Below are positions 1 through 5,592 of a stretch of DNA of 6,544 nt, piece after piece. This DNA comes from Alphaproteobacteria bacterium. Its GTDB lineage: Bacteria; Pseudomonadota; Alphaproteobacteria; RS24. The stretch covers positions 1-6,544 of the forward strand of contig RFZE01000083.1 in NCBI GenBank assembly GCA_009920875.1, in the 5' to 3' direction. The first letter of the stretch is position 1. Every line of letters begins with the position of its first letter. Under the pieces are notes generated by a model. The model made no database searches and was not told where the DNA came from. It was given only the letters and a program-made list of their open reading frames with translations. Position numbers and translations under genes: made by a program.

Positions 1-1366
1 GTAACGCTTCGTTTTTGCCAAGTAATGCCAGAACGTCAAAAATACCCGGTGATTGGCTGCTGCCAACAAGAGAAGCGCGGAAAGCAGGGGCCAATTTGCC
101 CATTTTCAACTCATTATCGTCCATATAGGCCTTGATTACGGCCTCGATTTCAGCGCTCGTCCAACTGTCGAGAGCTTCCAGAGCGGTTGCAAGGGCCTGT
201 AAATGTGGGCGTGTTTCTTCATTGAGGTGCTTTTGCAGCTTTTCATCGACAATAATCGGCCGTTGCGCCGCCAAAAAGGCGGCATCGGCGGCGATATCGG
301 GCAAACGGGTGGCGCGCGTCTTCAAAAGCGGCATGGCCGCCGTTAATTGTGTTTCGAAATCGGCCAGCCCCGGATTGAGCGCGATTGCTTCGGCAACCAG
401 CGCCGCATCGTCGGCCATATTGAGATGCTGCGCGTTTACATTATCGAGTTTTTCCGTATCGAAACGCGCCGGTGATTTACCAATCGCTTCCAGACCGAAC
501 CAGTCAATCAACTGCGTGGTGCTGAACACTTCATCATCGCCGTGGCTCCAGCCGAGGCGTGCCAAATAATTGCGCATCGCTTCCGGCAGATAGCCCATAT
601 CGCGATAGGCTTCGACACCGAGCGCGCCGTGACGCTTTGACAGTTTGGCGCCGTCCGCCCCGTGAATGAGCGGTATATGCGCAAATTGCGGCACATCCCA
701 GCCGAGCGCGGCATAGATTTGCGCTTGCCGCGCCGCATTGGTCATATGGTCATCGCCGCGAATAATATGCGTAACCGCCATATCATGGTCATCAACCACG
801 ACGGACAGCATATAGGTCGGCGTGCCGTCAGAGCGCAGCAAAATCAAATCATCAAATTGGTCATTGGCGGTGGCAATGCGGCCTTGCACAAGATCGTCAA
901 TCACCGTTTCACCGCTTTGCGGCGCTTTGAAGCGCACCACAAAGGGCGTATTGGCGGGTGCGTCTGACGCTACGCGGTCACGCCATGTGCCGTCATAGCG
1001 CGGCGGCTTGCCTTCGACGCGGGCTTTTTCGCGCATCGCCTCAACTTCTTCAGCGGTGCAAAAACATTTATAGGCATGGCCATCGGCCAATAATTGCTCG
1101 GCAATGGCAATATGGCGCGGCGCATTGGCGTGCTGATAAATCGGCGCATCATCGGCATCAAGGCCGAGCCAGCTCATGCCGTCGAGAATGGCGTCAATCG
1201 CTTCCTGCGTCGAGCGGGCGCGATCAGTATCCTCAATACGCAAAAGAAATGTGCCGCCGTGATGACGGGCAAATGCCCAGTTAAACAGTGCCGTGCGTGC
1301 GCCGCCAATATGCAAAAAACCGGTTGGTGAAGGGGCAAAGCGGGTTACGGGTTTGGCGTCGGTCAT
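1..1366 (-). CDS. gltX: Glutamyl-tRNA synthetase, class I (3' end cut by window edge)
   Basis: This cytoplasmic enzyme attaches glutamate to tRNA-Glu using ATP; in bacteria lacking GlnRS such an enzyme often also charges tRNA-Gln for the amidotransferase route. I translated the strand by hand: 455 uninterrupted codons. The class I signature is FAPSPTGFLHIGGAR, with HIGG at residues 19-22. The second ATP-site motif is KLSKR at 241-245. The last visible stretch, SPGIFDVLALLGKNEAL, matches the usual family C-terminus, so only about 5-20 residues lie beyond position 1 (family length is near 470). A C-x-C pair at 101-103 recalls the zinc site of E. coli GluRS, but the downstream Cys/His ligands are absent, as in many GluRS. 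The start at 1366 is preferred because AGGA lies 5 bases upstream. An in-frame ATG at 1372 would add two residues (MT). The gene is divergent from the comEC remnant. Confidence 0.97.
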   Translation of the reverse strand, partial: MTDAKPVTRFAPSPTGFLHIGGARTALFNWAFARHHGGTFLLRIEDTDRARSTQEAIDAILDGMSWLGLDADDAPIYQHANAPRHIAIAEQLLADGHAYKCFCTAEEVEAMREKARVEGKPPRYDGTWRDRVASDAPANTPFVVRFKAPQSGETVIDDLVQGRIATANDQFDDLILLRSDGTPTYMLSVVVDDHDMAVTHIIRGDDHMTNAARQAQIYAALGWDVPQFAHIPLIHGADGAKLSKRHGALGVEAYRDMGYLPEAMRNYLARLGWSHGDDEVFSTTQLIDWFGLEAIGKSPARFDTEKLDNVNAQHLNMADDAALVAEAIALNPGLADFETQLTAAMPLLKTRATRLPDIAADAAFLAAQRPIIVDEKLQKHLNEETRPHLQALATALEALDSWTSAEIEAVIKAYMDDNELKMGKLAPAFRASLVGSSQSPGIFDVLALLGKNEAL

Positions 1367-1371
1367 GGTCA

Positions 1372-1375
1372 TCCT
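1372..1375 (-). promoter_or_regulatory. Weak Shine-Dalgarno (AGGA) deciding the gltX start
   Basis: Read on the minus strand, the sequence is ACAGGATGACCATG, with two in-frame ATGs six bases apart. AGGA is 5 bases from the second ATG (1366) but directly abuts and overlaps the first (1372), where a ribosome could not use it. This favours 1366. The core is only four bases, so the choice is moderate. Confidence 0.45.
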
Positions 1376-1398
1376 GTATCGCGCATGGCGTGTAAAAT

Positions 1399-1456
1399 CT
1401 TAGAAACTCCCCAACCGGTCGCTGGCGCTCAGGTTGGGCTTGCGTCACTTTCTAAG
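1399..1456. repeat. Two-part inverted repeat (long imperfect hairpin) between gltX and comEC
   Basis: An outer perfect 8-base stem CTTAGAAA (1399-1406) pairs with TTTCTAAG (1449-1456). Inside it a perfect 7-base stem CCCAACC (1410-1416) pairs with GGTTGGG (1432-1438), closing a 15-base loop. Three unpaired bases lie on one side and ten on the other. The element sits between divergent gene starts, so a transcription terminator is an awkward explanation, and no T-run follows either arm. On the gltX strand it ends 32 bases before the ATG and could fold in the 5' leader. A dispersed palindromic intergenic (REP-like) repeat or a cis-regulatory hairpin both fit. Only one copy is visible here, so dispersal cannot be judged. 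Confidence 0.6.
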
Positions 1457-1485
1457 CTGATACCACAAATTGCGGCAGCGCTCTA

Positions 1486-2403
1486 ATGCATATCGGTCAA
1501 TTCTCTCTGGTGATTTGCAGTTTTGTGCTGGCCGTGAAGGCTTATTTCTTTTTGCCTGACGAACCATCGGTTTTTATATCACTGATTGCTTTGGCGTCGG
1601 CAGCAACAGCGTTTCTCGCATCGTATTTTATCAAGCAAGAACGACTGCAAAAATATCTTATCCGCGCGGCGCTGGTGATGTTGGCGGCTTTCATCGGTTT
1701 TGCATGGGCGCAAATGCGCAGCCATATGCAAGCGCGTCATGGCACAGCACCGATTGGTGAATACCAAATTAACGGCACGATAGATTGGCACAAAGCACAA
1801 GCGCGCGGTAGTCGTTGGGATGTGCATGTGCAAGAAGGCGATTACTTACTTCGGCTTTACGGCAAGCGCAGCCATTTGGACTTAGCCGCACCCGGTTGCC
1901 ACATAAAACTGACCGCTGAGGTTAAACCTCTGCCCGGGCCGATTGTGTTGGGCGGCTATGACCCGCGCCGCGATGCGTGGTTTGCGGGCCAGCGCGGGCA
2001 GGGCGAGCGGCCTGTTTTGCATATGTTTGGCCGCGATTTGATTGCCGCGCGCACGGATGATGAATTGCTGGTTCTGCGGCGACGCGGGCATCAATATGAA
2101 TTGGACAGGCTGGCGCGTCATCATGGCGTTGCGGTGCGGGAAATATCTTGCCGACCGCATTGCCGTTTGACGCTGAAAGGCGGTATTGAATTCGCTTATC
2201 ACGACAGGCTCAGCGGATTGACGCAATCGTGCCGTACGGCAGATGTGATTGTCATGCCTTTTGACGAAGCGCGTTATCCATGCCGCGCGCAATTACTCGA
2301 CAGCCCCGCTTTTGCGAAACGAGTGCATTGGCAATTCACAAGTGAAGGGGGACAGCTGCATCGGCAGCGTTTGAGCAGAAGCAGATTATGGCAGCAGGAT
2401 TAG
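1486..2403 (+). CDS. comEC: Internally deleted ComEC/Rec2-like protein (N-terminus joined to C-terminal tail)
   Basis: The 305-residue ORF has no stop. Residues 1-80 contain three hydrophobic helices (about 6-23, 28-47, 59-76). Residues about 90-168 look like the soluble OB-fold (DUF4131) of ComEC, ending with PLPGPIVLGGYDPRRDAWF, the segment that in intact proteins leads into the polytopic channel. From about residue 174 the sequence instead resembles the far C-terminus of ComEC, after the metallo-beta-lactamase active site, including four cysteines (222, 226, 249, 266) and the segment CRTADVIVMPFDEARYPC. The membrane channel and the HxHxDH nuclease-like motif are both absent. Full-length alphaproteobacterial ComEC is usually about 650-750 residues, so several hundred are missing. 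A DNA-uptake function is therefore very unlikely; this is probably a decaying gene or an assembly collapse. No good ribosome site precedes the ATG. An in-frame TAA at 1453-1455 limits upstream extension. Its TAG overlaps the convergent lexA stop by four bases. The family assignment rests on recognition, not a search. Confidence 0.75.
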   Translation: MHIGQFSLVICSFVLAVKAYFFLPDEPSVFISLIALASAATAFLASYFIKQERLQKYLIRAALVMLAAFIGFAWAQMRSHMQARHGTAPIGEYQINGTIDWHKAQARGSRWDVHVQEGDYLLRLYGKRSHLDLAAPGCHIKLTAEVKPLPGPIVLGGYDPRRDAWFAGQRGQGERPVLHMFGRDLIAARTDDELLVLRRRGHQYELDRLARHHGVAVREISCRPHCRLTLKGGIEFAYHDRLSGLTQSCRTADVIVMPFDEARYPCRAQLLDSPAFAKRVHWQFTSEGGQLHRQRLSRSRLWQQD

Positions 2404-3074
2404 TATTTGCGCATCAGGCCGACAAGGCGACCTTGCACCCGCACTTGGTCTGAACGGAAAATACGTGTTTCATAAGCCGGATTGGCCGCTTCCAGCGCAA
2501 TCATTTCGCCTTTGCGGCGCAAGCGCTTCAGCGTTGCCTCATGGCCTTCAACCAGCGCAACGACAATCTCGCCATTATCGGCTGTGGCACCACTTTGAAT
2601 AATCGCCGTGTCACCATCAAAAATACCGGCATCAATCATTGAATCGCCATGCACTTCCAAAGCGTAGTGATCGCCGGAGCGCATCATTTCAATCGGCACA
2701 GAAATTTGATTGACCTCTTCTTGCAACGCTTCAATCGGCGTACCGGCGGCGATGCGACCCATTACGGAAACCGTGACCGCATTATCATCATTGGCCGCTT
2801 GCGGGGCGTTAGCCGCTGAAGGCGCGTGGCGCGTCGGCGCAGACATGCTGCTGGCCATCGTGTCCGGCAGTTTCACCACTTCCAGCGCACGCGCACGATG
2901 GGCGAGGCGCTTGATAAAGCCGCGCTCTTCCAAAGCGGTGATAAGGCGGTGAATGCCTGACTTGGATTTCAGATTAAGCGCTTCCTTCATTTCATCAAAA
3001 CTGGGAGAGACACCTGTCTCTTTCAGACGCTCATTGATAAACAGCAAAAGTTCGTATTGCTTTTTGGTGAGCAT
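2400..3074 (-). CDS. lexA: LexA, SOS-response repressor and self-cleaving peptidase (S24)
   Basis: LexA represses DNA-damage genes and cleaves itself when RecA filaments form. The predicted protein has 224 residues. The N-terminal winged helix-turn-helix spans about 1-65 (SFDEMKEALNLKSKSGIHRL). An Ala/Ser/Asn-rich linker spans about 71-100. The peptidase domain follows, with the cleavage site Ala110-Gly111 in GRIAAGTP, nucleophile Ser145 in HGDSMID and general-base Lys183 in EATLKR. The C-terminus GRLVGLMRKY is typical. The ATG at 3074 is chosen because alphaproteobacterial LexA begins MLT(K/R)KQ and GGAGGG lies just upstream. An in-frame ATG at 3110 would add 12 residues unlike the family and would fall in the predicted promoter. 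All catalytic residues are present, so it should be active. It lies 74 bases downstream of trpC on the same strand and converges on the comEC remnant. Confidence 0.97.
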   Translation of the reverse strand: MLTKKQYELLLFINERLKETGVSPSFDEMKEALNLKSKSGIHRLITALEERGFIKRLAHRARALEVVKLPDTMASSMSAPTRHAPSAANAPQAANDDNAVTVSVMGRIAAGTPIEALQEEVNQISVPIEMMRSGDHYALEVHGDSMIDAGIFDGDTAIIQSGATADNGEIVVALVEGHEATLKRLRRKGEMIALEAANPAYETRIFRSDQVRVQGRLVGLMRKY

Positions 3075-3078
3075 GGTT

Positions 3079-3084
3079 CCCTCC
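3079..3084 (-). promoter_or_regulatory. Shine-Dalgarno GGAGGG of lexA
   Basis: On the minus strand GGAGGG is followed by AACC and then ATG. This is the strongest ribosome site near this gene end, and it fixes the lexA start at 3074 rather than at the upstream in-frame ATG at 3110, which has no such site. Confidence 0.8.
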
Positions 3085-3089
3085 AGTAA

Positions 3090-3125
3090 GAACGAATCGC
3101 TAACTCTCATGTTCTACTTTTATTC
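3090..3125 (-). promoter_or_regulatory. Candidate LexA operator: two imperfect half-site repeats in mirror arrangement
   Basis: Alphaproteobacterial LexA binds direct repeats GTTC-N7-GTTC (or GAAC-N7-GAAC on the other strand). Reading toward lexA, this region has GAAT-N7-GAAC (3125-3111), a 6-base spacer, then GTTA-N7-GTTC (3104-3090). Each differs from consensus at one base of one half-site, and the two point in opposite directions. The site sits immediately upstream of lexA, as expected for self-repression. The motif match is seen directly; binding is inferred. Confidence 0.5.
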
Positions 3126-3139
3126 GTTTTTTGCTGCAA
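3111..3139 (-). promoter_or_regulatory. Candidate sigma-70-type promoter of lexA
   Basis: On the minus strand TTGCAG (3139-3134) is followed after 17 bases by TAGAAC (3116-3111), a partial -35/-10 pair matching at four of six -10 positions. The spacer and -10 overlap the first half-site pair, so LexA bound there would block polymerase. Transcription would start near 3104, leaving a leader of about 30 bases and excluding the ATG at 3110. Consensus match is only fair, and lexA could also be reached by read-through from trpC, since no clear terminator separates them. Confidence 0.35.
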
Positions 3140-3148
3140 TAGCGTTTT

Positions 3149-3940
3149 TTATGATTCGATAAGTTTTTTTGTAGCCGCTTCGACATCGTCTTGGCGCATT
3201 AAACTTTCACCGACCAAAAAGGCGGGAATACCGTCAGCCATTAAATCGCGCATATCATTATCCGAAGCAATGCCGCTTTCGCTGACCAGCAAAATATCGT
3301 CAGGTGTTTGCGCCATCAGCGCGCGGGTGGTGTCCAGCGTGGTCTCAAATGTCCGTAAATCACGATTATTAATGCCGAGCAATTTCGGTTTCAGCGTCAA
3401 GGCGCGTTCCAACTCATCGGCATCATGCACTTCAAACAGCGTATCCATGCCGAACTGTGTCGCCGCTGCATAAAGCTCCTGCGCCTGCGCGTCACTCACT
3501 GCCGCCATGATGATGAGAATGGCGTCGCCACCCCAGCTGCGCGCTTCGGCCACTTGATATGTGTCATACATGAAGTCTTTACGCAGTACGGGCAGGGCGC
3601 AAGCCGCACGCGCCGCGACCAGATATTCGGGCGCTCCCTGAAAGCTTGGCGCATCAGTGAGAACCGATAAACAGGCCGCACCGCCTTGCGCATAGGCTTG
3701 TGCAATCAGCGGTGGGTTGAAGTCTTCACGAATAAGCCCTTTAGAGGGCGAGGCCTTTTTTATCTCGGCAATTAAAGCGGCTTGACCGGCATCGCGCTTG
3801 GCTTCCAATGCGCGCAAAAACCCACGCGGTGCATCGGCAGCTTTTGCCGCCTCTTCAACATCAGCCAGAGGAAGCGCCGCTTTTGCAGCGGCTATTTCGT
3901 CCAGCTTATAGGCGGTAATTTTGGTGAGAATGTCGCTCAT
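3149..3940 (-). CDS. trpC: Indole-3-glycerol-phosphate synthase
   Basis: It catalyses decarboxylation and ring closure of 1-(2-carboxyphenylamino)-1-deoxyribulose 5-phosphate to indole-3-glycerol phosphate in cytoplasmic tryptophan synthesis. At 263 residues it is a normal-length, monofunctional TIM barrel with no fused TrpF. The active-site set is complete and spaced as in the family: Glu59 and Lys61 (IAEIKKASPSKG), Lys121 (LRKDF), Glu170 (LFEVH), Asn191 (GINNRDL), Glu221 and Ser222 (VSESGI). The phosphate-binding end FLVGESLMR is present near 241-249. The ATG shares ATGA with the trpD stop, and no strong ribosome site precedes it, so its translation is probably coupled to trpD. The last gene of the visible trp cluster; lexA follows after 74 bases. 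Confidence 0.98.
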   Translation of the reverse strand: MSDILTKITAYKLDEIAAAKAALPLADVEEAAKAADAPRGFLRALEAKRDAGQAALIAEIKKASPSKGLIREDFNPPLIAQAYAQGGAACLSVLTDAPSFQGAPEYLVAARAACALPVLRKDFMYDTYQVAEARSWGGDAILIIMAAVSDAQAQELYAAATQFGMDTLFEVHDADELERALTLKPKLLGINNRDLRTFETTLDTTRALMAQTPDDILLVSESGIASDNDMRDLMADGIPAFLVGESLMRQDDVEAATKKLIES

Positions 3941-4974
3941 GCATCGGCCAGTTTTTGTGTTGTGGCGACCAGATTGGCCAGCACCGCTTTTGCGCCGCCA
4001 TCATCAATGGCGAGCGCCGCCATTTCAGCGCCTTCTTTCAGATTGTCAGCCTTGTTGCACACCATCAGCGCGGCGGCCGTATTGAGCAAAACAATATCGC
4101 GATAGGCACCGGCCTCGCCATCAAGCAGGGCGGTCATGGCGGCAGCGTTTTCGTCCGGCGTGCCGCCCGCCAAATCTTCCGGCTTGGCGCGGGCTAGTCC
4201 GGCGTCTTCCGGCGTCACTTCAAATACCCTGATTTCGCCCTTGCGCAATTCTGCGACCGTGCTCGGGCCGGTGGTTGTCAATTCGTCCATGCCATCAGAG
4301 CCGTGCACCACCCAAGCGCGCTCAGAGCCGAGTTTCTTCAAAACATTGGCCAGCGGCTCAACCCATTCTGTGGCAAACACACCGAGCAATTGCCGGTTGG
4401 CACCGGCCGGATTGGAAAGCGGGCCGAGCAGATTGAAAATGGTGCGGAAACCCAATTCTTGTCGCGACGGGCCGACATGGCGCATGGCTGAATGGTGATT
4501 GGGGGCAAACAAAAAGCCGATGCCGACATCATTAATGCATTGCTCCAGTGCGGCGGGTGACAATGCCAATTTCACACCAAGCGATTCCAAAACTTCTGAT
4601 GAACCGGATTTTGAACTGAGGGCACGGTTGCCGTGTTTGGCGACATAGGCACCGCAAGCCGCAGCAACGAGTGCGACGGCGGTCGAGATATTATAGCTGC
4701 CGCTGCCATCGCCACCCGTGCCGCATGTGTCCAGCACATGGGTCGGCACTTTTACCTTCAGCGCATTGGTGCGCATGACGCTGACACCGGCGGCGATTTC
4801 GTCCACCGTCTCGCCGCGCACACGCAAAGCGGAGAGAAAGGCCCCGATTTGCGAAGGCGTGGCTTCGCCGTTCAAAATGATTTCAAAGGCTTTCGTGGCC
4901 TCAGCACCCGATAGGGCGCGGCCTTCGGATAAAATGCCGAGTGTCGCTTTCAATTTATCGGGCTGCGCGTCCAT
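3937..4974 (-). CDS. trpD: Anthranilate phosphoribosyltransferase
   Basis: It transfers the phosphoribosyl group of PRPP to anthranilate, the second step of the tryptophan branch. The 345-residue length is typical. An N-terminal helical domain is followed by the PRPP loop GTGGDGSGSYNIST (85-98), then KHGNRALSSKSGSSE (113-127), the anthranilate-site region RTIFNLLGPLSNP (177-189) and the acidic metal motif DGMDE (227-231). It is not fused to trpG. It begins at the base after the trpG TAG and ends in a 4-base overlap with trpC, so it is a central cistron of the operon. All diagnostic motifs are present and I see nothing abnormal. Confidence 0.98.
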   Translation of the reverse strand: MDAQPDKLKATLGILSEGRALSGAEATKAFEIILNGEATPSQIGAFLSALRVRGETVDEIAAGVSVMRTNALKVKVPTHVLDTCGTGGDGSGSYNISTAVALVAAACGAYVAKHGNRALSSKSGSSEVLESLGVKLALSPAALEQCINDVGIGFLFAPNHHSAMRHVGPSRQELGFRTIFNLLGPLSNPAGANRQLLGVFATEWVEPLANVLKKLGSERAWVVHGSDGMDELTTTGPSTVAELRKGEIRVFEVTPEDAGLARAKPEDLAGGTPDENAAAMTALLDGEAGAYRDIVLLNTAAALMVCNKADNLKEGAEMAALAIDDGGAKAVLANLVATTQKLADA

Positions 4975-5592
4975 CTAGACCTCCAAACTCAAATGTTGCG
5001 GGGCAATGTCTGCCGCCACATTCATACCGGCGGTGTGTAAAAAATTGCCGAGTAATTTATGTCCATGCGCGGTGGCAATGCTTTCGGGGTGAAACTGCAG
5101 ACCATAAACGGGCCGCGATTTATGTTTCACCGCCATAATAATACCGTCATCGGTTTGCGCCGCAATGTCTAAACAATCCGGCATGCTGTCAGGCGCAATG
5201 ACCAGAGAGTGATAGCGCGTGACAGTGAGCGGGTCGGGCAAGCCGTCAAACACCCCGTCGCCAACATGTTGAATATAGCTCAGCTTGCCGTGCATGATTT
5301 TCTCAGCCCGCACAATCTCGCCGCCAAAAGCCTGCCCGACACATTGGTGACCGAGGCAGACGCCGAATATCGGCATATCTTCCGGCGCAGCCTTAATCAG
5401 GTCGAGGCAAATACCGGCCTTGTCGGGGTCGCACGGGCCGGGCGACAGAATAATCGCCTGCGGCTTGGCTGCGAGAATGTCTTCCGGCGTTGCCTTATCA
5501 TTACGGACAACCTGACAATCGGCGCCCAAATCACCGAGGAATTGCACCAAATTGAAGGTGAAGCTGTCATAATTGTCGATAAGCGTCAGCAT
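4975..5592 (-). CDS. trpG: Anthranilate synthase component II, glutamine amidotransferase
   Basis: It hydrolyses glutamine and channels ammonia to TrpE for anthranilate formation. It is a 205-residue class I amidotransferase with the start MLTLIDNYDSFTFNLVQ, the oxyanion-strand motif LSPGP (49-53), nucleophile Cys79 in FGVCLGHQ, and His168/Glu170 in LQFHPESIAT. The same subunit can serve para-aminobenzoate synthase (pabA) in some bacteria, but position between trpE and trpD makes tryptophan synthesis the main role here. The ATG overlaps the trpE stop by one base (TAATG), and the only purine-rich stretch upstream is too distant for a normal ribosome site, which suggests coupled translation. 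About 15 residues after FLHTAG form a short tail without recognisable motif. Confidence 0.97.
   Translation of the reverse strand: MLTLIDNYDSFTFNLVQFLGDLGADCQVVRNDKATPEDILAAKPQAIILSPGPCDPDKAGICLDLIKAAPEDMPIFGVCLGHQCVGQAFGGEIVRAEKIMHGKLSYIQHVGDGVFDGLPDPLTVTRYHSLVIAPDSMPDCLDIAAQTDDGIIMAVKHKSRPVYGLQFHPESIATAHGHKLLGNFLHTAGMNVAADIAPQHLSLEV
4979..4984 (-). promoter_or_regulatory. Shine-Dalgarno GGAGGT of trpD, inside the trpG 3' end
   Basis: On the minus strand GGAGGT is followed by CTAG and then ATG; the TAG is the trpG stop. It is the best ribosome site among the trp cistrons and supports the trpD start at 4974 directly after trpG. Confidence 0.8.

Noticed and set aside
132..569. 145-residue plus-strand ORF
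   Set aside because: It lies fully antisense to the well-supported gltX frame, has Ser/Ala/Arg-rich shadow composition and matches no family I recognise.
1882..2292. 136-residue minus-strand ORF within the comEC remnant
   Set aside because: The plus frame carries recognisable ComEC segments at both ends of this interval; the antisense product has no motif and no ribosome site.
2398..2405. Frameshift or misassembly suggested by overlapping comEC and lexA ends
   Set aside because: A four-base convergent stop overlap (TTAG giving TAA on one strand and TAG on the other) is common, and LexA ends in its normal C-terminus.
3075..3110. 12-residue N-terminal extension of LexA from an ATG at 3110
   Set aside because: It is unlike the conserved MLT(K/R)KQ start, has no ribosome site, and falls upstream of the predicted transcription start. 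A good GGAGGG precedes 3074.
3126..3150. Possible terminator between trpC and lexA
   Set aside because: GCT and AGC can pair around a five-base loop next to T/A tracts, but a three-base stem is too weak to call.
4136..4498. 120-residue plus-strand ORF opposite trpD
   Set aside because: Shadow of the trpD frame, whose motifs cover the same bases.
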